Positions 49,326 to 63,689 are shown, numbered from the stretch's first letter. The stretch: 64,000 nt of DNA from Cardinalis cardinalis (GCA_014549065.1 JACDOX010000165.1:1559332-1623331); one strand, 5' to 3'. Notes: generated by a model from the letters alone, not told the origin. Numbers and translations: made by a program.

Positions 49326-51655
49326 GAATTTTACCTCTTCTGCAATTTGAGTGGCTTTCAAATACATTTTTAAAGAAAAAATACCTAGAAACACTTTTTT
49401 TCCTAAGAAAACATTTATGTGGTGAGGGAATGACTACCAACAGGAGAATTTTGAAAAGAATAAACAAAGGTACAATAAAGTATTAGGTATACAATTCCTG
49501 TGTATTTGTGGACTAGGACATGGGTATTAGTGTGAACCACTCCCAGAATACTTTGTTGTATATTTTCTATGTTTTTCCTATGCCTATTTAAACCACCAGC
49601 TTGTGACACATGCTTGTAATTTTATTAGCTCCTCTTTTCTAGTGTATGTTTTCCATTTCCTCAAAGTCCTTGTATGTCTGAGGTGTGCTGATCACATCCA
49701 GATCTCTTAGTGACAAATNTGATGGGAAATAATCCCATTTATTAAATATTCTTCTATCAAGACTCTGCTAGATCTTTTTATCTTATTTTCCACAGAAGAA
49801 AAATATCTGTTCACGTGTTACACCACGTAATTTGGATNCTTTTGGAGTAAAACATTTTGATTATCTGTATGTTTGTTTGTTTTCATGGCGTTTTCCCTCT
49901 GCTGGGGGAAAAAAAAAAAACACGGTGTAGTAGCCAAGGGCAAGCAAAGCAGGTTGCAGGCAAATGTGACAGAGTTGCTCCTTTCTAACAGAGCAGGTGC
50001 TGACCCACAGGATGCGCTGGCTTCCAGGGCCGTCCTCTCCAAGCCTGGAGAAAAAGCTGGATCCTCTNCTGGCATGGCTTTAGCCTCCTGTACATGAAAA
50101 TATGTGACTAATTTATTTCTAGGACGCCCATAACTAAATGCATCCCTTATTGTCAGGCTAAGTAAGCAGGGAGTGGCTCTGAGTACNATGCAGCTCTCCT
50201 GATTCATCTAATGAGAAGACATTAAAGTTATTGCAGTGCAGGGAGTGGGGTGCATTTCACAGGCAGAATTCATTCTGCTTAAATTGCATTTCAAGGTAAA
50301 TGTGTGGCAGTGGTAGGCAATATAAACACACAAAAAATACAGAAAAAATAAAACTTCGCATAGGAGAAAACTGTAACTGGGAAGGAAATGACATGGATCA
50401 GATGAGTTCCTGCACAGCAAGCAGGGCTGCTGTCCCCAGGTTCACTGCAGAATGTAGAATGCTGAGATGCATGAGCACAAGAGACAGGATCAGGGCTCCT
50501 ACTTATGTTTTTATGCACTTCAGTGCTTCTTTGGCGTAGCTGAGACTTGCAAAGGGGATTGTTGAGATCCCAAGAGAAAAATTTCCCATTCTATCACCCA
50601 AGACAGATGTGCTGACTGTACTTGTTCCCTCTGGGAAATTTCCTCCTGAGCCCATCACTAAGTTTGTCTAAATGAAAAAAGATCATCTGGATTTTAGTTT
50701 GAGACATGTGGACAGCTCAGGAGATGATCCAGCTCTCATGTTCCTATTCTGACCTGCATTTTGATGGCTGCCATCAATCTGCTAAAACTGCAGCACAAAA
50801 TCTCAGACAGGAGTGAGTGCAGTGAGTTGTTGACAGTGATGACTGCAGCCAAAATTTCCTTCTCATTCATCTCATCTCATCCTTTAACAAAGGAATTTTG
50901 TGCATGTAATTTACTTTTTTAATTCATACACATGTGTACACACATGAGCACACAGAATCCTTAAGGCTCAAGCACACCTCAACCTCTGCTCAGCAGGAAT
51001 TTAGAATAAACACAGTTCAGGTGCTGAGGCTACTTCCACAATCCTTTACACCAGAAGATGGCAAAGCCTTTAAAATGAAAATGCTAATTCAGAAAAGAAA
51101 AAATCTATTAAAAATAAACTAATGCATTAAAAAACATAANATTTAGGTAGTTAATAAATGTGTTTTCTGACTATCTAGCAGCAATTCATTCCAGAAGGCA
51201 GNAGGTATCTTTAAGCACCTGTGAGAGAGATAGAAGAAAAAAGGATGTTTTCAGTTGAATAGGATTGTAGCTATGGTGGCATAAATATAGAAAACCTCAA
51301 AATCCTGGAATACCTGCTAATCATTAACTGATAACTTAATTTTCTTAAAGTAATTTCTGAATTTCATGAATTTTTAGCAGCTGATGTACTTTTTTTAGTA
51401 CAGTTAATGTAGCAGTTAGCGGAACTTTTTTCTTTCCATGAATAGCAGGTAGGTGCCTGCAACACCTACTGCAAAAGCAGGCAAGCAAGGAAAAAAATAG
51501 TNTTCTAAAACATTTCTGGTTTCTGAAGATTGCATAGGATGGACAGGGCTAAAATCTAATTTTGGAGTGGGTTATTCAAAGCTGCAATCCAAACGATGCA
51601 GTGGCATAGGCCAGCATGGTTTCCTGTGCAGTTTGGCAAACATAGTTCATGGCAC

Positions 51656-52311
51656 AGTGTCTTTGTTTGAACAGATAGGTGTTTGCTAAGGAAGACAGGA
51701 GCCTCCCTTGAAATGGAAAATGCAAACCCCCTCCCTCCAAGCTATTATAATTTTGAAATTAAAGGGCTCTCAGGCAAAGATTTGGGAATAGGAATAACAG
51801 TTCTTTACTAGGAAAATTAAAAATACAAATGCAAGAATACACAAAAAAAACCCCCACTGACAGAGTCAGAGCATGCCCTGACCCCCTGTGTGTCAGGGGG
51901 TGTCCCAGCCCCATCCCATGGGGGCTCAGCCCTCCTGCAGTGCCAGCTGTGGCTCTGCTGCAGCAGGGATCCTGCACAAGGGGGGAGTTTTCCTCTGAAG
52001 GTCCAGGGCTGCTGGAGATGGGCCTGGGCTCCCTCTGNNAATGCAGTGAAGAAAGCTGCTCCTCTGGCAATGCAGGGGGCAAAGGCTGCTGTGCTGTTCC
52101 CAGGCTCAGATAATATCCAGGTAGGAATGCTTGGCTCCTTCCCTGGGCGGAGCATCTCCCCATGGGATGATGGAATTTTATCAGCCATGCAGGGACACTC
52201 ACTGGCCATGAACAGAAGATATTTCCTTCTTTCAAAGTTCTTTCAAAGAACTCCATGATTCATCACTGTGTAAACTTCAACACCTGCAAACACAAAACCT
52301 CCAGCAGGTAA
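51656..52311 (-). mobile_element. LTR-type repeat, about 650 bp
   Basis: On the minus strand it runs from TTACCTGC to a 3' part reading TAAAGAACTGTTATTCCTAT and CTTTGCCTGAGAGCCCTTTA. This arrangement matches an LTR repeat common in bird genomes. It contains a 165-residue minus-strand open frame that I regard as chance. The 5' 70 bp also occur at 49255-49325. Confidence 0.7.
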
Positions 52312-54119
52312 GAGGAGGGAGGGTGGGTGTTGGAAGAGATAAAGAAAACTGCTCAGTTAACAGAAGATAACTGCCCCACTTCTGACAGATGGCAAATAGA
52401 ATACACACTCCCATTTCCAACCTAAAACACATGGGTTTGATCCTGTAGGAAGGACAGGAGTGATTTGCAGACAGCCCATGGCCAATGCTGTGCCCTGGCA
52501 GCAGCTGCTGCAGAAGCAGATGTGCAGCTCTGCTGTGAGTGAAACTGCTCTGATGTACAGCTCTGATGGGAGTGAAACGCTGCTGGTGANTCCATCAAAA
52601 TGACACAAAGCCAGGCTTTATTACAGCTTCAACCTTTGACATCAATAAAGGCCATAGCTNTCCCTCATTACTTTGCATTTTCATGCATCTCTGGCCACAG
52701 TCCATCAGATTAGGATTAGGATGGGATATAAAGCTGAGATACTACAAGGATGGCTCCTCTCACAGGAACCAGGATCCACTTTTCCCCTAAGAGGTGTGGC
52801 AGTTCCAAGCACTGGGTTTGAGGAGGAGGAGGATCAGGGATGACCACCAGAGACACCTGATGCCTCAGAGGGACTCAGCATCCTCTTAGCTCCATCTCAT
52901 CATGCTCTGCGAGTGATGTCAGGAGCATTTCTGAAGCCCAATGTGTGTGACATTCTCCTTACCCAAACATTCCAGTCCATCTGACATTTTGAAACCCCAG
53001 GGAAGTGACCTCTCCATGGCTCAGCAGCCCCTCTCCAGCTGCCCAGGAGGGCAAGGCTGAAGCCATCTGCTGATGTTTATGCCTGGTGATCAGGGTACAG
53101 GCAGGTGACAGAAGGGAACAATGTGGGCAGGAGTTACCCCCAAATCACAGGGTACACATGGTCTTATTCTCACAGCTTCCAGGACTGGGGCTGGCAGATA
53201 GCGAAGCACTGTCAGACAGGCCCTGTTAAAAAGAAAATTTGGCTTAAAACTGTTTGGAACAAAGGAGAACCATAGAAAGGAAAGAGGTATTTGTGCTATT
53301 TCTTTTGCTGTGTTAGAGAAGTTATAGATGCAGTTTCTTCTCTGCAGCTCTGGACAGCAGAAGCTCACTCCTGTAAAGCCAGCACANTCCAAGATTTCCA
53401 TAAATCTTAAGGACCTGCAATCCCAAGCTTTAAAGACAAAGTGTCATAACTGTGGGATTTTTGGTGGAGGCAGAAGAATTGGCAGTTTTACATCTCAGTT
53501 GTATGGAAAAATCCAACAGTTGTGGTAACTTTGAGAAAAGCACAGAGATTTTGGGCATGACTATAGGGAAAGAAGTCCTGGGCTTATAGTGGTTATTTTC
53601 TTTACTCTTGTTTCTCTACAGTCAGGCCTGAGACAGCGGGCACAAACCTACAGCATTTCCAGGAGTGTATTGAAGGTTTCTGTCCAAGCATAATGATTTA
53701 TGTAGAAACATATGGCACCCTCAGGAACAAGCTTCTGGAGACAAAATATTTTATAACAATTAGAAATACAGATCTCCTTCCACACCTACATACTGCTTGT
53801 ACCAATATTCTCCTGTAANAAATACTTTTCCTCTCTTTCTTTCCACACCAAGAAACAGGCTGGGTGACATATGAAGTATTTGTACAATGTTTGCAAGTAA
53901 GCTATTCAAAATCCAGTTAACACACAGTATTGGCAGTGTAAGATGTGGTGTAAATCAGGTGCTGCTTTCCTGACAGACAGCAGGNTGTGTCCCAGCAAGA
54001 TCAGGCTGCCAGGCCCCCTGGATGCTGAATTTGTCACTGTGTTCCTTTATCTTCTTGTCCCTTACTTACTCCTTGCTCAGTGCTGGGGGACAGAAGCCTG
54101 CCAGTGCCACCCTGTCAGA
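52312..54119. other. Intergenic DNA, nothing recognised
   Basis: Unique-looking sequence of mixed composition. No gene, RNA or clear repeat is seen. Confidence 0.45.
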
Positions 54120-54690
54120 ACCCAGGACATTCCTCTGAATACCCAGAGGACTCGAGACCCTGGAAGGGGGCTCAGAGACCTTTGCACAGAGTCAAAAACA
54201 CCTGTGCCTTTGATTTTAGCCCATGGAAACAATCACCAACTGTGTGTGAAGATTTACAAGCCACAAGAGTTTGAGTAGAATGATAGTTAATTTGTCACAG
54301 GGTGAAAAAATAGAATTTTGGGGTTTTAGAATAGGGTTCAAGAGGCAAGATGGAGGAATCTGGGTGTGTCTTGTTCCTCTCCTTCTTCTTCTTGTCCTCC
54401 ATCTTCTACGGGGATGGTGGCACTTTTGGATTGGTTTAGAGCAGAGACAAACTGTCTAACATAGGTGACAGGTATGGGAAAATTACTGTAAATAAAGTAC
54501 ATGTAGTTTTTAGTATAAAAAGATAACACTGCCTTAAGGGTGGTCAGTGTGCCATGAACCAACTTGCCAGACAGGTCTCAGTAGGGCACAGAAAGAATGT
54601 GATAGGTGAGAGAAAATAAGCAACCTTGAGAACCAGAGCCCAGGAATCCTGATTTCTTCAGTCGTGGGGCTGCAAAAAAAAGACTCTTTA
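54120..54690 (+). mobile_element. LTR-type endogenous retrovirus fragment
   Basis: AGAGTTTGAGTAGAATGATA, AGGCAAGATGGAGGAATCTG and the AGTACATGTAGTTTTTAGTA block match a passerine LTR with a little flanking internal sequence on its left. The ends are approximate. No intact retroviral gene is present. Confidence 0.65.
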
Positions 54691-55737
54691 ATACCTTGGA
54701 AGCCATTTCAGCAACACAAAACCTGAGACCACCNTGCCACTCCTCTGCCCAGGCACTACGATGGAGACCAGGACAGGACACAAGTGGGACTGGGATGGAG
54801 GACAGGTCCACCTACACATGTATTACCATATGAAGTGCTACTGCCATGAATTTGGCCCCACTCTGGTGTGGGATTCCTTTTCCCAAACCTCCTGAGCTCT
54901 TCACAGACCAGAGCAGAAAAGTCCCACAGCCACCAGCATCTTCTCCTCCAGGTGCTCCAGTGTCCAGGATAGAGGTGGAGGTCCAGGCACAGGAGAAGAG
55001 ATGCTGGGGAAAGTGAACCAGAGGTGGAGTTCCAGGTCTGTTTCTGTTTGAATTCATCAAACTCTGTGAGCCATAGAAGTGGAATTTTGAGGCTGCTTAT
55101 CTCACTGGNAACACAGCATTGCTGGTCCTTTGCACGAGTTGTTAATTGAAATAATGATGTTCAGCTCCTTCACTTCAGTGACATTGAACAGAGACATGTT
55201 GAAAACATGGCAATGAGCAGGAATGTGACAGATTTCATATTCTTAACCGTGGCATGAAGGGCTGTATCTACAAAGATTTAGCCCAGATCATGACGTTTCC
55301 CAAGGGAGTTTACAATCTCAGTTTTATCTGGACAGAGAAAAGGAAGAGGATGTGTNCCCATGTGACAGCCACCATTGCAGCTGAGACAGCAGTGGCTCAC
55401 ATGTAGATATTCAGGGATAAAACTGTAAGCTGGCTAAGCTTAACCTAAAGAATTAATATCAGGGGCTGTGGGTGCTCCTTGTAACAGACCTCAAATAGTG
55501 GATTACAGATATTTCACAGGCTAAGAAAAAGAACATTCCTGTGGTCCCACACAGCTGGCTTGAATTCATTTTCCTGCTTCCAAACACAAATAAAAGACTT
55601 GGTGGTAATCCCCAGCTGCCAATTAAAAGTAAAGAAGATCTCTAGACCTAAACTGTGACAACAAAGAGTCCCACAGTAACAGGCTGTCACTCCACTGCCT
55701 CCTCTCCAGCTTCTGATACTTGACTTCCACAAGTGGG

Positions 55738-55998
55738 AGAGATTTTTCAGCAGGGTCTGTTGTGATAGGATGAGAGNAAATGGTTTTAAACTAAAAGAGG
55801 GTAGATTCAGGTTAGCTATAGGAATGAAATTTCTTAGGATGAGGGTGGTGAAACCCTGGAACCAGTTGCCCAGACAGTCAAGGTCAGGTTGGACCTGGAA
55901 CTGAGCAACCTGGTCTANTTAAAGTTGTCTCTTCTCACTGCAGGGAGTTGGACTAGGTGGCCTGTAAAGATCCCTTCCAACCCAAACAATTCTNTGAT
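55738..55998 (+). mobile_element. CR1 LINE 3' fragment
   Basis: Contains TTTTAAACTAAAAGAGGGTA, AGGGTGGTGAAACCCTGGAA and CCCTTCCAACCCAAACAATT, ending TCTNTGAT. Typical CR1 tail in plus orientation. Confidence 0.92.
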
Positions 55999-58486
55999 CA
56001 GGCTGGACTGTTTGATTCTCCAGTTTGGTGGGTAGTAAGTCCCATCCCAGGATTGCCCTGCTTGCCCAGGGATAGACATGGAAAGCAGATGCCAGCTCTG
56101 TTAACACTGAATATGTCTGGAGAAGTAAAAGATGCCACCCATTTTTTTCAAATCTGGTACTTTCTTTTAAAAAACAGTAAAATGAAAAGAAAAAAAAATG
56201 CACTATGGGAAAGTAAAGGATCAAAATTTTTTGTTGAGCATTTCATTCTCTGATGTACAAAATGGAAAGACAATATTTTAGATGATTTCCTCAGAGCTTG
56301 TCTGACTCTCTCTTTCCTCAGAGTCTCAGAGCTTGTCTGACTCTCCGTCTGAGTTTCCCAGAGCTACTTTCTAGTTTATGTAGCCTGTCTGTGATTTGCA
56401 GTGGACTTTCCCCCCTCCAGCAAGGGTAAGCACTGTCCCTGCTCCTCTGCAGCCTCCCCTTCCCACCCTGGCAACTGCTCCTCCACAAGACTCAGTGACT
56501 CCTCTGGCACCTTTGGAATCTCCCCTTTGCTCGTCCTCTCTGCTCCTCTCACAACTTTCATCAGGCTNATTTGGTGGGGGCTGTTTCCTGATTAATTTTT
56601 GGGCAGTTTGTGTCTTCACAAACTGGATCAGGGATGGATTAGACCATCTCCACCCCTCCCTCCTGAGCAGACTCCTTAGGGATGCAATTTCTTGAGGAGT
56701 GAGCAAGGAGGGCACTACCCCTCATAGGAAGGCAGCCTGTGGGACGCCCAAAACCACGTGGGGAAGCCTCTCCAGGGAAAGCAGCTGAGCTGGGTCTGGG
56801 GTGACCTCCCCTCCTACTGAGCAGGCTGCCCCCCAGCCCCATGCCACCTCTGACAGCCTGCCTGGAAAAGCCATTTGCTTTCCTGATGGGTCACTTCTCA
56901 ACTGTGACAGATGTCCTCCAGCCCAGGACCAGACAGTTCTTTGGATAAGNGTAAGGAATGGGGCTTTATAACGAGGTTTTTAATATAAAATAAGAGCACC
57001 AGCATCATCCTTGCTGCTTAGCTGGCACCAGAAAAGCAAAACTGGATCTTTAACAACTCTCGTGGACTTCAAGCTCAAATTAATATTTTAGACATTAACA
57101 GACATGANGTTTATCTCTTTGCTTCCTTTTTTCCCCCTGCTCTCCAGTTATATTAACATATTCAAACTCCCCAATTCGGCTCTTGCTCAAAGACAAATCA
57201 CATTAAAAAATATTGAAACCCAAAATTACACCATTNTTTTTAAAAGATATCCCAGCTTCTAATGCCACAAGAAATTCAGCAATATTTGTGTCTCTTGAAA
57301 GAGCTGATGTTTTTTTTCTCTCTCGGGCAGTTTCTAGGAACTTGTGCTTTCAAAGCTTCTACTGGACAACAATCTATAAACACAGAAATGGTCTGGGGGC
57401 ATTTCTTACTCCTGGGTCCCACCCATCCACAACCTGCAGCACCCTGAAGCAAAAATATTCTCTCACNGGCTGGGTCTGACCAGCCTCCAATATCATTGAT
57501 TTAACCCCACTCTAAATTAATTAATTCTTGTAGATTTAAAAAAAAGAAAAGGTGTTGTTTCTGTATTGGACGTTATTTTACAACTTTGATGTGCTCTAAG
57601 AAAACCTCCTGCAGAATGTTTAATATTGACAGAGATTGTCTGGGGGTATTTTAGCCTGATGGTGTGAGATTTGCACACTCCCACTGATGAATACTCCAGA
57701 ACAGTGGATGCTGCAGACAAGAATTGATTAACTGAGTTTGGCTGGAGCTAGGCTCTGTCCCTGAACCTCAGCACTCTCCTTGGCTGGGAAAAATGGGTGG
57801 ATCTGGCCTGGGACACCTGGCATGGCCAAGTTCCAGCTGCTGCAGGGTGTGAGAAGTGAAAGGAGAGGGAAAAGAGGAAGGAGAAAGGTCTGGAGGAGGA
57901 GATGTTGTGAGCAGGCACAGGAAACTGGTTGGCCATTTCTGCTTGGTTATCTTTCTTTATCTAATTTCAGAGAGAAATTAGTGGTTCCTCTGCAGAGGGA
58001 ACAAAGAACTACTTTTCACGCCCAGATTTCTGTATTTCATGTGTGGACAATTAAATTTCTCTAATTTCCTGTTTTGAGGTTCTTGATAACGTTTGCTGTG
58101 TGGGAAGAGCTGTGTTTGGGATAATCTAGTGTAAACTTTACAAATGGGCATTTGCCAGGCTGTGCTGGACTAAGCCATTAGCTGAGAATAAGCATTCTGT
58201 GAAACAAAATTCAGGTATNCATTTCCAACAGGGCAAGCTGCTCATGCAAGAGGACAGCAAGATTCAGAGGTTGATTAAAGGGCAGGAAAGGCTGGGAAAG
58301 AGCTTGGAAAAAGCACTGGCACATTACTTGGTGTGTGCATCTCAAAAGCTTCAGCATTGCTGAAACATTTTGGGAAATAGTTGCTCTCATACCTGTAGAA
58401 CTAAAGAAAAGATGAGTCCTCTCATTTTCTCAGCTTTGGCACTGGCACGGAAATGATGCTGTGCTGAGCTGTGAGTGTGGGNGGGT
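55999..58486. other. Intergenic DNA, no gene recognised
   Basis: Includes a 20-bp direct repeat TCAGAGCTTGTCTGACTCTC at 56291-56310 and 56326-56345. I see nothing else that I can name. Confidence 0.45.
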
Positions 58487-59135
58487 TGTCCTAGGGTGAT
58501 GTTGTGATGCTTGTATCCCCATTCNTGTGTTCTGTTTATGCTGGATATTATGTCCTGTGCCTTCAAGACTGGCTCTGAAGAGTGAAAGTTTTGTTTTGGT
58601 TTTGTTATCAGCCGCTCCCCCACGGCTGGCGGGACTGACAGGGCAGTGCATGGTGCTGCTTTTGCTTTTTGCTTTGCTCTTGGTCTTGCTTCTCCTTTGC
58701 TCTTGCTCTTGCTTCTGCTCATTAGTTAGTTCAGCTAAGCAGTCCGAATTTTTCCCTGGACTGTTTCTCCTATCCCTTTTTTGGACCTATTTGAGCCTGC
58801 TCCGGGCTGGGCCCTGGGAACACCGAGAGTTTGCACCCTGTGGCCCAGCGGGGCCTGCTCTGGGCAGCAGCTGCCCTCAGACCCAGAGGGACTGAGAACA
58901 GAATGACCACTCCCAGAAGAGACTTTCTGAATTTGTCATCTTTTTCAGAGCGTCGTCATCCTGTACTGTTCATTTTGTGTGCTGGGGGGTGCTTGGCCTG
59001 TTAAATAAACAGGTTCTTTCCACTTCTCTCTGAGGAATCCTTCCCGAACCAGCTGAGGGGAGGGGCCGTGTGCGTTTGCTTTCTGGAGGGGCCTCCTGTG
59101 GAGGTTTTCTCCCAAATTTGCCCTAAACCAGGACA
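58487..59135 (+). mobile_element. Endogenous-retrovirus LTR, about 650 bp
   Basis: Begins TGTCCTAGGG and ends CCCTAAACCAGGACA, near-inverted ends. It carries the poly(A) region TTAAATAAACAGG and then GGGGAGGGGCCGTGTG, as in a passerine LTR I recognise. A pyrimidine-rich middle gives a false Leu/Cys-rich open frame. No internal region follows. Confidence 0.78.
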
Positions 59136-62100
59136 GGGGGACACATTTGCTGAAGATCAAAGCACAGCCAGACATCTGCACTGAGACTCCACACAGAAAG
59201 CCTTAGGTTGTCTGTGGGGTTCCTTCCTCGCTCAGTAGAGCCAAGGTAAAGAACAGAGCAAGGAAAGACAAGTCCAGGATGCCCTGGCTTAGATTCAGAC
59301 TCATCACTGAGTACAGTGANGCTTGTGCAGCTCTCATCAGTGCAGGATCAGGTTCTTGCAGGTGCCCTCTCCTCCTCAGCTCCTGGGTCTGGGAGACTCA
59401 GCTCCTGGTCTCCCCACCTGTGCTGACAGAGCTGCTCCCTGGGACCAGGTGTTTGGCATCACAGGAGTTATCTGATTGCTGCAGCAGAGAACACCTGGGC
59501 TTCCACATGCTCTGTGCTAATTGCTGCTAATGAATTGCTGAACTAAAAAGGCTTGAACTCCATGATTTGGGTCAATGTCCACTCTTCATTCATCAGTGAA
59601 CACCACCAATAATTTCAAGCTTCATTAGACATGCAATTATGCTGAAACCCCTATTTCTCATGCATGATTTGGACTACCAAGAAAGGGGAGTAATGTAGAA
59701 AAAAAACCAAAGCCTCTGACTTTGCACAAATCCTTTGACTTTGCCCAAAGCAAAAATGTCTATGTGGCAAAAGAATGCAGAGGTCAATAAAATATTCCAC
59801 AGCTGTAGCCAAGCTGAGGCTTAAGATGCCAGCAAAAGCACTAATGATGGAGATGCCTTGTTTAATTGGGCAATGAAATGACTCAAAACCCCAACAAAAA
59901 CTGCATCAACACCAAATTATTTTTGGCCAGCTTGTTTATTGCAGGTGATCTCCTCCTGTGAGGACCTGCACTGAAGGTTGGTCGGTTTTGTTTGGTGATT
60001 GGCCTCTGTTGGAAGGAGTTGTGAGGGGAGAAATGAGGACAGGTCAGAGTTAAAGGGCAGCAGGAGCTCTAGAGACATGGCTAGCTCAGGCAGAACTGGT
60101 TTGGCATTACTTCTGAATTTTTCTGCTGGAATTAATAAGCTGGACTGTGATAGAAGAGCTTCCTTAAACCAGCATCAGACTACATCTAGTGGACATAGGG
60201 GTGGAAATAAAGGCAAAATGAGACAGGTTGAGAGAAGACATGGTCTGACACAGTTGCTAGTGGAGTCCTTCTCTGAAATAAGAAGGAATAGGATGAGATT
60301 TTTCTGTCTGTGTTGGGAGAAGATATGCTGGGCAGTTAAAATGAGATCAGAATCCAACCTCTCCAATGCTGGCAAAGAGACCTGGAACAATCTGTCAGCA
60401 AACAGCCTTGGAGAGGATCATCAGGAAGGCACAATGTGATGAGGCTGAGAAGCTGAGCCAAGACCTTCTTTTGGCTTTTATCAATGATTGGACAAATTAT
60501 TGCCAAGGTGTTTTAATTGCCACTACCTCTGCAGAGGCCTGGCCTCACGTGCTAAGGTAAATTATTTAGGAAATCTTAAAAATAACAGCTGAAAATCACT
60601 TTTACTCCTGAAATTTCCATCACTACATCCAAGGCTTAGCACAAAAAGATGTCTTTAACATGAGACAAGCAACACCCTCACTTATTTTCCTCAACACTGG
60701 TTTTGAAGGGCTTTTGTGAGTTGTGACTCCTGGCATTGGAGGACCTGGAACAACAGGCACAGATCAGAGGGCTGGACAGTCTGAAAAACCCATTTCTAAA
60801 TTAGGAAGACAAATTGAGTCTATTTTTTGGGCCATATGGTGTCCACAGAAATAGAATAATAAATGAGATGCCTTTTAAATGACAAATTTCATTATTATGG
60901 ATGGATACTTGGCAATTATGTTTAATGTTGTGAACAATATGAAAAAAAAAAAAACACCTGTGTAGTATGCACACATATTCCTAAACAAAGTCAAGATGAT
61001 CAGATTTAAAATATTAAGTAATAATAAAAAAGGGATTTAGGTTTGGCAAGTCTTTCATCCCTTTGTCCTATTATCTTTCTCATGGTGACCTCCCAAGCCT
61101 GTTTTTCTCTGATCTGTATTTTTCACCTAAAGTGCAGATCCTGGCACTGAGTGTGAGGAAAAGCAGCTTCACCCTTTGTAGATAGACACTGTGGCAAAGG
61201 ACAATTTTTAAGGTGAGGACATGATTACAAAGCTACATTAAAAACTATTAAATAAACTCTTATAAGGATTTGGAGCAAAATTAGGAAGGACTGAGTCAGC
61301 AAACAGCCACTAATGCAAATGCCCTTAACTTTGCTTTTCCTTCCCTGAAATCAAGAGAAGTGTGTGTGAACTAAAGGCACTTAGCTGCACTGAGCCTATT
61401 AAAGGAACCACAGAATATCCAAGTCTGCTTCACTGTATCAAGCAGGAGAGAGGGAAAGCAATAATGAACACCAAAGAGACTGAGACAGAGCAAACACAAT
61501 GGAAAGGTTCATGTAGAGGTGATCAGTGGCTCACTGCTCCCTCTGCTTATCCAGAAAATATGAACTCTCTGGATAATCACCACATGCACTTGCTGACTTT
61601 TGTTTCCTAAACATACCAAACTGTGCTAAAATGAGAATGTATAGCAATAATTACCTCCACAGTGGGCTGGAAAGCAGGAACTTTTAACCTTGCACCACAG
61701 AAAAGCTGCAGGGGAGATTTTAGTTGGGAGGCAGGATGGGGCAGGGCCCAGAGGAATGTAGTGAGTCTTCCTAAATTTGTAAGGAGAGTAATTGATTATT
61801 TCATGTCCACAAATATCCAGGATATCTCTTCTATTTTTTTTTTGTCCAAAACTCCTCCTCTTCTGTACAGTTTGAATTCGTTTCCCTAAAATGGATCAGC
61901 CCAAATGCACACAGATGTTCTCTGGACCAGGTAAAAGAAAATGCTGGTGATTTTCAGCCAGGAGAAAAACTGACATTCCTGATTAACTGAAGAATTGGGA
62001 GCTTGAGAAGCAATACTCAGAAGCCCCCAAAAGGGTCTTAGAGAAACCACATTATGCAATGGGAAACCTGGCTGCACAAGACTAAGTTTATTTATTTATG

Positions 62101-63129
62101 CAAATACACGATTTATAGGCACACTGGTGATTTGTTGTTCAGCTGTGCAATGATTAGGCAGAGCAATAGATTTTAACCAGAGTGTCAGCTTGGGTCTTTC
62201 CTACCTCTATTTGGCTATTATATCTAACAGTGAAGACACTGAAATAAATTGTTATTGCCTCTGATATGCAATAAAGTCCTTGGGAAGAGCCTCTGCACTG
62301 GGGGAGGGTTTCCTACACTGACAAGTCAGTGTTTGTACTGGACCTGTTTCTGTGCTGCCTTCTTGCCCCTTACATTTGGGGAAAAGTAACTCTGTGTAAA
62401 GCGCTCACAGTTCCCTCTAGTGCCATGGTGAAATCCTCCAGACTTTTGTACCAACGCTCATTGATTTTTGGGCATCATCCTTCCAAGACCAGCAGCTCTG
62501 CAGTGCTGTTTCCTCATGCCCAAAATGCTATCCAGCTCCAAGAACAGCTGCACAGATGTGCTGGGAGTTGGAGTGCTGGGCCCTCCTGATCCAAGGGGAT
62601 TGTGAATAGCAGCAAATAAATAGGATTTGCTCTTGAAATGAAATCTTAGGAGTTCCTGCACTCCTTTTCCATGGAAATATTAATTTAGTGGAGAAAATAG
62701 TTGTCCACTGCCCTATCCTCTCCAGGCTACTTGGTGCCCTGTAGTCTGGGGCCAGGGGAGGTGCAAACATCCTTGTTGCTGCTGGCCCCAGTTCAGCATC
62801 CCAGAGTTGTCCAGGCACTCAGGTCAAGTCCCAACAACAGGAACCTTGCCTAAGGCAATAGGAAAAACCTTTTTCAGGGCAGGGACACCCTCAGCTCCTC
62901 AGCTTTTCCAACTTTGACCAGATGAAGTCACAAGATTTAAACCAGTGTCTGAAATCTCAGCCTGACTCCAGATTCCCTCCCTTGGGGACTTGCTAGCAAA
63001 GGGACAATTTCTTTCTCATAAGAACTGCTTAACACCACGTGCAGTTTGGGTCTGCAGGACAGCTTTGGTGGGGCTTTCTGGTGTCTGAAAGTAGAGATGA
63101 AGCATTTTCTTCAGCAGAGCTGTCTGGGG
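59136..63129. other. Intergenic DNA, no gene recognised
   Basis: No coding exon, RNA gene or clear repeat is seen. A 146-residue plus-strand open frame at 59999-60439 has no domain I know. After 59320 the sequence contains no ambiguous bases. Confidence 0.45.
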
Positions 63130-63500
63130 AACCCAGTGCCTTGGGTTGGAAGGCATCACCAAAGGGGTAGCGGGGACAGCCAAAGGTGATACAGAGACTC
63201 CATCATCAGAAGAAATGAAAAGACACTTTATTATTAGAAACCTACAGTTCTTATAGAAACAATGGTGGACCTAAGACCTGACTGGCCTTTAGGAATCTTC
63301 TCTCACACTATTGGTGAACTGTGACAGCACACTCTGGCGAACCATATCTATAAACAATGGTTACAGAAAGAGAGATAATAATTGTCTGAGTTCTTTTCTC
63401 TAAGATTCCCACTGCTTCTACACAGCTTCCCAGGATTTTCCTGGGAGAACCATGTCTCTCTCTGTTCAGGGGATATGTGATTCCACAGGAAGGAAGAGCT
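63130..63500 (-). mobile_element. Probable LTR-type repeat
   Basis: On the minus strand it includes ATGGTTCTCCCAGG, then GTAACCATTGTTTATAGATA, GTTCACCAATAGTGTGAGAG and an AATAAAGTG signal. This order resembles a passerine LTR. The borders are uncertain and I see no target duplication. Confidence 0.5.
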
Positions 63501-63689
63501 CTCTGGCTTCATCAGATCCCTAATTAATCAGCAGAGCAGCCCCAGGGTTGGTTTTCCTGTGCTTCCCGGGCAGATTTCTGCTTGTTTGAGCAGCTGACCT
63601 GGCACCCACATCTCCTGGTTGTGGAGTGCACACAAACAGGTCTGGAAATGCACCAGCGAGTGTAAAATGGAGAAAAAGCAAAAACTGAG

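Noticed and set aside
51759..52256. 165-codon minus-strand open frame
   Set aside because: Lies wholly inside an LTR-type repeat and has no protein motif.
58527..58895. Leu/Cys-rich open frame that looks like a membrane protein
   Set aside because: Produced by the pyrimidine-rich middle of an LTR (TTGCTCTTGCTCTTGC), not a gene.
59999..60439. 146-codon plus-strand open frame
   Set aside because: No known family, no splice or promoter context that I could see; kept only as unexplained sequence.
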